A DNA stretch of 5,550 nt from contig NZ_CAJUBK010000098.1 of NCBI RefSeq assembly GCF_910584465.1, forward strand, positions 1-5,550. Reading direction: 5' to 3'. Under the pieces are notes generated by a model. The model was not told the DNA's origin. It worked only from the letters and a program-made list of their open reading frames with translations, and ran no database searches. A program made the translations under genes and the position numbers. This DNA comes from an uncultured Oscillibacter sp. Its GTDB lineage: Bacteria > Bacillota > Clostridia > Oscillospirales > Oscillospiraceae. Shown here one piece after another: positions 1 through 3,625 of the stretch (positions within the stretch are counted from its first letter, which is position 1; every line of letters begins with the position of its first letter).

Positions 1-17
1 AAACCCAGGAAGGGTTT
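1..17. repeat. Small inverted repeat at the window edge
   Basis: AAACCC at 1-6 pairs with GGGTTT at 12-17 across a 5-base loop. It may be part of a larger structure cut by the left edge. An alternative pairing, AGGAA (7-11) with TTCCT (16-20), competes with it. No T-run follows on either strand within the visible bases, so I do not call it a terminator. Confidence 0.35.
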
Positions 18-37
18 CCTGCGCGATTTAGATCAAG

Positions 38-72
38 AAGTTTTCCGAACTTTTTAAAAGTTCGGAAAACTT
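38..72. repeat. Long AT-rich palindrome, first hairpin of a tandem array
   Basis: Bases 38-54 are the exact reverse complement of 56-72, a 17-bp inverted repeat around a single central base (in RNA the innermost pairs would open to form the loop). The core is GTTTTCCGAAC with its complement GTTCGGAAAAC. It is one of three hairpins placed nearly end to end downstream of the DUF4179 gene. The T-run lies inside the arm, not after the stem, so it is not a textbook terminator in either direction. It resembles a dispersed intergenic palindrome, which is inference. Confidence 0.75.
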
Positions 73-73
73 G

Positions 74-109
74 CTCAGCTTGGCGAAAAGACTTTTTCGC
101 CAAGCTGAG
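74..109. repeat. Second long hairpin of the tandem array
   Basis: Bases 74-89 (CTCAGCTTGGCGAAAA) are the exact reverse complement of 94-109, giving a 16-bp stem with a 4-base loop (GACT, plus strand). It begins two bases after the first palindrome ends and overlaps the third stem by two bases. Read on the minus strand, the direction of the nearest gene, it lies second after the stop codon. No oligo-T tail follows. Confidence 0.75.
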
Positions 110-137
110 GGCCGGGACGCTGAAGCGTCCCGGCCCT
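108..137 (-). terminator. GC-rich hairpin after the DUF4179 gene, possible terminator
   Basis: Bases 108-120 pair perfectly with 125-137 (AGGGCCGGGACGC and its complement), a 13-bp GC-rich stem with a 4-base loop. It starts ten bases beyond the stop codon of the minus-strand DUF4179 gene, where a terminator is expected. No U-tract follows on the minus strand: the next hairpin begins at once. It may work as part of the three-stem array, or only protect the mRNA 3' end. The position is convincing; the intrinsic-terminator call is only moderate. Confidence 0.5.
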
Positions 138-147
138 TGTTTGCGTC

Positions 148-1212
148 TTAGTCATGGGGGATGCCGTAGACCACGCCGCCCACGGAGATGCCTGCCATGT
201 CCTCCAGGGGGACGATCTCATCCAGGACGCGGCCCTTGGTGCAGCGGGAGACGTCGGCGTCATAGTCCGGCGTGATGCCGCCGCCGGAGCCGCTCAGGTC
301 GATCACCGTGCCGTCGGTCTTGGTCAGGAGGATCTCGACGTCCTCCATGAACCTGCCGGACTGCCGTCTGCCTTCGGGGCTCTGCTGTCCGCTGGGGGCG
401 TCGTCCCAGACCACCGCCTCGTCCGCCGTGTAAGCGGCCCGGACGGCGATGGGGGAGACGGTCACCTCGTCGATCGTGAAGGTGATGCCGTCCTGAGAGA
501 AGGTCTCGCCGCCGCCCAGACGGACGGAGCAGTCCTCGTAGTCCACCTCGAAACGGAGACGCCACTTGCCGGGATAGAGGATCTCGTCCCGGTCCGACTC
601 CGCCTCCCAATAGCGCAGGTCCTCGAACTCCGCGTGGGCGGTCCCCTTGGTCAGGGGCACATCGGAGCTGACGGCCTCCACCATCTGGATCTGGTCGTCC
701 TCCGGGTCCTGGTCCACGAACCAGGAGCTGCCGTAGGCCCCGCCCCGGGCCCAGCTGGCCCCGCCGAAGCCGCCCATCATCAGCCCGGTGCTCTCCAGCG
801 TCCCCCCCTCCGGCAAAAAGCGCTCCCCGTCGTCCCGGCGGAGGGTGTAGACGATGACGGCGTTGTACTCGTCTCCCATGATGGCGTCCGCCGTGATGGT
901 GATCCCGTTGTCGCTGTCACTGGCCCCGATGGGATGGCCGATCTTGTCGATGACCTCCGTCTGGGCCACGGCCCCGCCGAAGAGAGGGGCGAAGACGTCC
1001 GCCGGCGCGGGGAGGATCCCCGCCGCGCTGGATCCCACCGCCAGCACCGCCGCCATGGCCGCGGCGGTCAGGGCCGCGCGGAACACCGGCCGGCGGCGCT
1101 TCGCCGTCCGGCCCCGGGCGGCGGAGGCGGCGCCCTTGGCCAGGGCCTCCTTCTGCTCATCGGTAAAACGCAATGCGCTCATCTCCTTCTTGTAATCAGA
1201 CAGATCGCTCAT
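148..1212 (-). CDS. DUF4179 domain membrane protein, probable anti-sigma factor
   Basis: A 354-residue single-pass membrane protein, probably the anti-sigma partner of the ECF sigma factor encoded just upstream. Residues 1-43 form a charged cytoplasmic tail ending in KRRRP. Residues 44-66 are a hydrophobic Ala-rich membrane helix. The outside part begins with a DUF4179-like stretch (about 67-130), with the typical run GILPAPADVFAPLFG and then VIDKIGHPIG and ITITADAIMGDEYNAVIVYTL. Residues about 190-350 look like a second beta-rich domain (DITFTIDEV-like strands), as in the DUF5643-type tails found in such proteins. There is no HxxxCxxC zinc anti-sigma motif in the tail, so binding to sigma is inferred from gene order, not from a motif. 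The start at 1212 has AGGAGG eight bases upstream. A later Met (codon 11) has a Shine-Dalgarno sequence touching the ATG, which is too close. The gene overlaps the sigma gene by 17 bases, implying coupled translation. The signal it senses is unknown. Confidence 0.85.
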   Translation of the reverse strand: MSDLSDYKKEMSALRFTDEQKEALAKGAASAARGRTAKRRRPVFRAALTAAAMAAVLAVGSSAAGILPAPADVFAPLFGGAVAQTEVIDKIGHPIGASDSDNGITITADAIMGDEYNAVIVYTLRRDDGERFLPEGGTLESTGLMMGGFGGASWARGGAYGSSWFVDQDPEDDQIQMVEAVSSDVPLTKGTAHAEFEDLRYWEAESDRDEILYPGKWRLRFEVDYEDCSVRLGGGETFSQDGITFTIDEVTVSPIAVRAAYTADEAVVWDDAPSGQQSPEGRRQSGRFMEDVEILLTKTDGTVIDLSGSGGGITPDYDADVSRCTKGRVLDEIVPLEDMAGISVGGVVYGIPHD

Positions 1213-1684
1213 AGTCCATACCTCCTAAGATATCCCTGAGCTTCGCCCGGCCCCGTGCCAGGCGGGTGTGTACGGTGGCGGTGGGCACGCCTAAGATCTT
1301 GCCGATCTCCGATGCCGGATAGCCCTCGTAGTAGAAGAGGTAGATCGCGGTCCGGTAATGGGCGGGCAGCTCGTCCACCGCCGCCAGGACGGAGCCGTCC
1401 CCCGTCTCCGGGGCGGGGACCTCCAGCACCGTCTCCAGGCCGCAGGTCCGCCTGCGCCAGGGGCTTTTCAGCAGGTCCTTGCAGGCGTTGGAGGCCATGC
1501 GGAGGACGTAGGCCCGCTCGTGCGCGGCGCTCTCGAACTGCCGGGGCTCCGTGAGGAGCTTGACGAAGACCGTCTGGCAGATGTCCTGGGCGTCCTGGGT
1601 GTTTTTCAGATAGGCGTAGCTGAGGCGGAGGATCGCGTCGGCATAGGCGTTCACCAGCCGTTCCGCCTGCTGGTTCGGGTCCAT
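1196..1684 (-). CDS. ECF-type RNA polymerase sigma factor
   Basis: A 162-residue sigma-70 family protein of the short, two-domain ECF kind. It directs RNA polymerase to a small set of promoters. Region 2 covers about residues 9-75: YADAILRLSYAYLKNTQDAQDICQTVF carries the core-binding and -10-recognising helices, followed by RAYVLRMASNACKDLLKS. A short linker rich in Pro, Glu and Gly (about 85-98) leads to region 4 (about 100-155). There LPAHYRTAIYLFYYEGYPASEIGKIL is followed by the recognition helix around VPTATVHTRLARGRAKLR. Regions 1 and 3 are absent, as expected for ECF factors. The ATG at 1684 has AAAGGAG eight bases upstream. Its stop codon lies inside the first codons of the DUF4179 gene, which fits a sigma/anti-sigma pair. 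An ECF-like promoter just upstream suggests it activates its own operon. The regulon cannot be told from this window. Confidence 0.95.
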   Translation of the reverse strand: MDPNQQAERLVNAYADAILRLSYAYLKNTQDAQDICQTVFVKLLTEPRQFESAAHERAYVLRMASNACKDLLKSPWRRRTCGLETVLEVPAPETGDGSVLAAVDELPAHYRTAIYLFYYEGYPASEIGKILGVPTATVHTRLARGRAKLRDILGGMDYERSV

Positions 1685-1692
1685 GGTATCAA

Positions 1693-1699
1693 CTCCTTT
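1693..1699 (-). promoter_or_regulatory. Ribosome binding site of the sigma gene
   Basis: AAAGGAG on the minus strand, separated from the ATG (1684-1682) by eight bases. It fixes the start of the sigma factor. The 10-base perfect palindrome GAGCGCGCTC (1701-1710) lies directly upstream, near the predicted transcription start. Confidence 0.8.
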
Positions 1700-1716
1700 G
1701 GAGCGCGCTCATAATG

Positions 1717-1745
1717 GATACGATCGGGAGGGGCGGATACTTTCG
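1717..1745 (-). promoter_or_regulatory. Candidate ECF promoter of the sigma/anti-sigma operon
   Basis: On the minus strand CGAAAG (1745-1740) and CGTATC (1722-1717) are separated by 17 bases. This resembles the general ECF pattern known from Bacillus SigW-type promoters (TGAAAC, 16-17 bases, CGTA). Transcription would start near 1710, leaving a leader of about 25 bases with the ribosome binding site inside. The match suggests self-activation by the encoded sigma factor. An overlapping sigma-A reading, TTGAAA (1766-1761) with a 17-base spacer and AAAGTA (1743-1738), has a poor -10 and seems weaker. Neither is proven. Confidence 0.5.
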
Positions 1746-1764
1746 ATCGGAGGGGGATCTTTTC

Positions 1765-1804
1765 AAAAAAAGGACCGCCCCCGGCGCGGACGCCTGGGAC
1801 GGTC
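1765..1804 (-). terminator. Intrinsic terminator of the Imm22-like gene
   Basis: On the minus strand an imperfect GC-rich hairpin (1804-1773) has a 14-position stem with one A/G mismatch and one G-T wobble, and the four-base loop TCCG. It is followed, after one C, by seven T residues (1771-1765). It lies 17 bases past the stop codon of the Imm22-like gene. Stem plus uninterrupted T-run is the textbook form of a Rho-independent terminator. Its T-run touches the promoter region of the next unit, so two transcription units are packed tightly. Confidence 0.85.
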
Positions 1805-1821
1805 TGGGGGACGGGGCGGGT

Positions 1822-2208
1822 TCAGCGGTCCAGGTAGGAGAGGGAGGCGATGAAGCGCACCGGCGCGCCGGGGACGTAACGGCTCCCCTCGAACTGATAG
1901 TCGTAGACCGCGATGATCGCGTTGTAGGACTGGTCGAAGCCCTTGGAGTACAGCTCCGCCAGGGAAGCGGCCAGGGCCTCGCCCAGGGGCTCCGCCACGG
2001 TGGCCGGGTCCTGGGAGGCGGTCGTCATCTCGTAGTCGAACACGTCCGGTTCGAAGGGCCAGAGATCGCCGTTGAAAAAGTCCTGCGTGAAGGACGGGAC
2101 CGTGTTGCCGTCCTCGTCTTTCTGGAAACGAGCCTCCGCATAGGCCGCCAGAGCTTCTTTGTCCTCAAAATTGCCGAGCCAGATGGAGACGATGCCTTCT
2201 TCTTCCAT
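1822..2208 (-). CDS. Imm22-like immunity protein (orphan)
   Basis: A 128-residue acidic soluble protein with no signal peptide or membrane helix. Its N-terminus, VSIWLGNFEDKEALAAYAE (residues 7-25), followed by an acidic DEDGNTVPSFTQDF stretch (31-44), matches my memory of the immunity protein 22 family (Imm22). Members are thought to protect cells from polymorphic toxins of contact-dependent or secreted systems. The C-terminal half carries YNAIIAVYDYQFEG (95-108) and ends in a short beta-like segment. The length fits the family. The ATG at 2208 has AGGAGG six bases upstream. The gene stands alone with its own promoter and terminator, and no toxin gene is visible on either side. The target is therefore unknown: it may be an orphan immunity gene guarding against toxins of neighbours, or a member with another role. 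The family call comes from recall, not a search. Confidence 0.7.
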   Translation of the reverse strand: MEEEGIVSIWLGNFEDKEALAAYAEARFQKDEDGNTVPSFTQDFFNGDLWPFEPDVFDYEMTTASQDPATVAEPLGEALAASLAELYSKGFDQSYNAIIAVYDYQFEGSRYVPGAPVRFIASLSYLDR

Positions 2209-2264
2209 GGTGATCCTCCTGTTTTATGTAGTGACAGCGGGGCCCCCGGAGCGTGGGAGCGCCC

Positions 2265-2293
2265 TTGCGCGGCGGGCGGGGATGTGGTAAACT
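2265..2293 (+). promoter_or_regulatory. Weak candidate promoter of the lipoprotein gene
   Basis: TTGCGC (2265-2270), a 17-base spacer, and TAAACT (2288-2293) preceded by TGG, which gives an extended -10 element. The -35 matches consensus at only three of six positions and the -10 at four of six. It is the best plus-strand candidate I found between the two divergent genes and would give a leader of about 90 bases. It may be wrong. Confidence 0.25.
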
Positions 2294-2318
2294 AAAGGCC
2301 GACCCTGCCGTTCATACT

Positions 2319-2347
2319 AATATACCAAAAACCAGGCGGCTTGTCCA
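2319..2347 (-). promoter_or_regulatory. Housekeeping (sigma-A) promoter of the Imm22-like gene
   Basis: On the minus strand TGGACA (2347-2342) matches the -35 consensus at five of six positions. After exactly 17 bases TATATT (2324-2319) matches the -10 consensus at five of six. Transcription would start near 2312, giving a GC-rich leader of about 100 bases before the Imm22-like ATG. That leader contains GGGGCCCC and short GCGC pairs but no riboswitch I recognise. This is the best promoter in the window. Confidence 0.7.
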
Positions 2348-2348
2348 T

Positions 2349-2373
2349 AAAAAAACCGGCGTTTTTTCGCCGG
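2349..2373 (-). terminator. Minus-strand intrinsic terminator in the lipoprotein leader
   Basis: CCGGCG (2356-2361) and CGCCGG (2368-2373) form a 6-bp GC stem with a six-base loop. On the minus strand the stem is followed directly by seven T residues (2355-2349). It faces transcripts coming leftwards from the rubrerythrin gene, which has no terminator at its own stop codon. It sits just before the Imm22-like promoter, so it would insulate that promoter. On the plus strand the same hairpin lies shortly before the lipoprotein ribosome binding site. Confidence 0.6.
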
Positions 2374-2380
2374 ACCGAAG

Positions 2381-2386
2381 AAGGAG
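2381..2386 (+). promoter_or_regulatory. Ribosome binding site fixing the lipoprotein start
   Basis: AAGGAG lies five bases before the ATG at 2392. It decides for this start over the in-frame TTG at 2341, which has no such site and would place extra charged residues ahead of the signal peptide. Confidence 0.8.
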
Positions 2387-2391
2387 TTTTC

Positions 2392-2949
2392 ATGAAACGG
2401 TATCTGTCTTGGTTCTGTGCCCTGTCCCTGCTGATCTTGTCCGCCTGCGTCCCGGCCCCGGCGGAGGAGCCCGCCCCGCCGGAGACGGAGGGCCCCATCG
2501 AACTGGAGTCCCTGGCGGTGGAGCTCCGCCGGGACGGCGTCTCCGCCCAGGACCTGGCCCGGGCCGCCCGGGAGCTGCCGGAGCTGCTCAAGGCGGCCCT
2601 GGCGGACCAGGGGGTGGAGGCGGGGACCGTGACGGTCAGCGTGGGATCTTCCCCCGCGGCCGCGGTCCAGGCCGTCAGCGAGGGCGGCGTGGATCTGGCC
2701 TTCCTGCCGGAGGCGGAGCTGGCCGTGCTGGAGGAGGCCCCCAGGCGGCTGCTGTCCGCCGTGCCGGCGTCCGGAGAGGCCCCGGACGCCATGGCGGTCA
2801 TCGTGCGCCCGGACGACGAGACCTTGTCCGGGGAGACGTTCGCCGCGGCCCTGGCGGCGGCGGTGAACGGCCTGCGGGAGGAGCAGACGGTGTTCGGCCC
2901 GTACGACTATGCCTGGGCCGGGCCGGAGGAGGGGGCTGCCGGGGCTTAG
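2392..2949 (+). CDS. Short lipoprotein, PhnD-like substrate-binding protein lacking a lobe
   Basis: A 185-residue predicted lipoprotein. Residues 1-18 are a lipoprotein signal peptide (MKRY, then a hydrophobic core) ending in the lipobox LSAC, with Cys19 as the lipidated residue. An acidic Pro-rich tether follows (20-36). Residues about 37-125 resemble the first lobe of PhnD-like periplasmic binding proteins: LPELLKAALADQGVEAGTVTVSVGSSPAAAVQAVSEGGVD is cut here into LPELLKAALADQGV (62-75) and AAAVQAVSEGGVDLAFLPEAEL (89-110, shortened match). Residues 133-175 (AMAVIVRPD, FAAALAAAVNGL, YDYAW) resemble the usual C-terminal end of the same fold. The middle lobe of roughly 100 residues seems missing, since family members are near 300. 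The ATG at 2392 has AAGGAG five bases upstream; an in-frame TTG at 2341 would add 17 residues before the signal peptide and is rejected. No ABC transporter genes adjoin it. Lipoprotein status is solid; the ligand and the PBP link are inference. Confidence 0.65.
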   Translation: MKRYLSWFCALSLLILSACVPAPAEEPAPPETEGPIELESLAVELRRDGVSAQDLARAARELPELLKAALADQGVEAGTVTVSVGSSPAAAVQAVSEGGVDLAFLPEAELAVLEEAPRRLLSAVPASGEAPDAMAVIVRPDDETLSGETFAAALAAAVNGLREEQTVFGPYDYAWAGPEEGAAGA

Positions 2950-3557
2950 CCCTTCAGGACGTCCCCGCCGTAGGGGGCCATCTCCAGGCGGATGAAGAAG
3001 CCCTGGTCGTGGGAACAGACGGGGCAGGACTTGGGGGCCTGGAGCCCCTCCTGGATGTGGCCGCAGTTCAGGCACAGCCAGCCGCACTTGGCGTCGGAGA
3101 CGAAGAGCTTCCCGGCCTCCAGCAGGTCCGCGAACGCGCCGAAGCGGCTGCCGTGGGCCCGCTCGATCTTGGCGATCTGCTCGAAGGAGGAGGCGACCTG
3201 GGGGAAGCCCTCCTTCCGGGCGGTGTCGGCGAAGCTGGGGTAGACGGGGTCGAACTCCTCGAACTCGTTGTGCTGGGCCATGCGGAGGAGCTTCGCCACG
3301 TCGTTGGTCAGATCCACGGGATAGCCGCCGTCGATGTGGACGGTCTCCCCGGCGACCTCCTTCATGTGGTCGTAGAAGATCTCGGCGTGCTCCTTCTCCT
3401 GGTTGGCGGTGAAGGTGAAGACGGCCTCCAGGACGTGGAGCTGCTGCTTCTGGCACAGGCCGGCGGCGAAGGTGTAGCGGTTGCGGGCCTGGCTCTCGCC
3501 GGCGAAGGCGCGCATGAGGTTTTTCAGGGTCTCGCTCTCTTTCAGGTTTTTGGACAT
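2946..3557 (-). CDS. rbr: Rubrerythrin
   Basis: A 203-residue cytoplasmic non-haem iron protein that reduces hydrogen peroxide in anaerobes, taking electrons through its rubredoxin-like site. The N-terminal four-helix ferritin-like domain (about 1-150) carries diiron ligand motifs: Glu21 in AGESQARNRY, Glu54 and His57 in NQEKEHAE, Glu101 before VYPSFA, and Glu126 with His135 in the last helix pair. A C-terminal rubredoxin-like domain (about 156-196) carries C162-LN-C165-G and C178-PV-C181. Length and domain order are those of classical rubrerythrin. Against my memory of the Desulfovibrio protein, the ligand equivalent to its Glu97 falls on Pro104, with Asp103 next to it. The ATG at 3557 is preceded, ten bases away, by GGGAGG, which lies inside a perfect hairpin. 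The gene follows metG by 68 bases on the same strand without an intrinsic terminator, so read-through is possible. Its stop overlaps the stop of the opposing lipoprotein gene. Confidence 0.95.
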   Translation of the reverse strand: MSKNLKESETLKNLMRAFAGESQARNRYTFAAGLCQKQQLHVLEAVFTFTANQEKEHAEIFYDHMKEVAGETVHIDGGYPVDLTNDVAKLLRMAQHNEFEEFDPVYPSFADTARKEGFPQVASSFEQIAKIERAHGSRFGAFADLLEAGKLFVSDAKCGWLCLNCGHIQEGLQAPKSCPVCSHDQGFFIRLEMAPYGGDVLKG

Positions 3558-3603
3558 GGAAATACTGCCTCCCTACTTTTTAGAGTATGGAGGCAGTATT
3601 TCC
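3558..3603 (-). promoter_or_regulatory. Perfect hairpin enclosing the rubrerythrin ribosome binding site
   Basis: Bases 3558-3572 (GGAAATACTGCCTCC) are the exact reverse complement of 3589-3603: a 15-bp stem with a 16-base loop. On the minus strand the 3' arm begins with GGAGG, the Shine-Dalgarno of rubrerythrin, and ends at the base before the ATG. The 5' arm supplies the anti-Shine-Dalgarno CCTCC. If folded, the mRNA start would be hidden. No T-run follows on the minus strand, so it is not an intrinsic terminator for metG. On the plus strand TTTATAT follows, so a weak plus-strand terminator is also possible. Confidence 0.7.
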
Positions 3604-3625
3604 TTTATATGGGAGGTTTATACGT

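Noticed and set aside
154..1239. Long plus-strand open frame of 361 codons opposite the DUF4179 gene
   Set aside because: It is a shadow of a high-GC gene: low-complexity, Gly/Ala/Asp/Val-rich product, no ribosome binding site, no domain pattern. The minus strand carries a clear domain protein.
1701..1710. Perfect palindrome GAGCGCGCTC near the predicted sigma operon start site
   Set aside because: Ten bases of GC-rich palindrome can arise by chance in this genome; without a second copy or a known regulator I do not call it an operator.
1714..2295. Plus-strand open frame of 193 codons opposite the Imm22-like gene
   Set aside because: It covers the terminator and promoter of the opposite unit, has no ribosome binding site, and its product resembles nothing known.
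2341..2391. Upstream TTG start for the lipoprotein
   Set aside because: It lies on the terminator hairpin, lacks a Shine-Dalgarno, and would place 17 charged residues before the signal peptide. The ATG at 2392 has AAGGAG five bases before it.
2317..3456. Minus-strand open frame of 379 codons over the lipoprotein and part of rubrerythrin
   Set aside because: Out of frame with rubrerythrin and antisense to the lipoprotein; Arg/Pro/Gly-rich product and no ribosome binding site.
3604..3622. Two TATAAA-like -10 boxes before rubrerythrin on the minus strand (3609-3604 and 3622-3617)
   Set aside because: Neither has a usable -35 at 16-18 bases. One of them may still be a real promoter, but sequence alone does not support a call.
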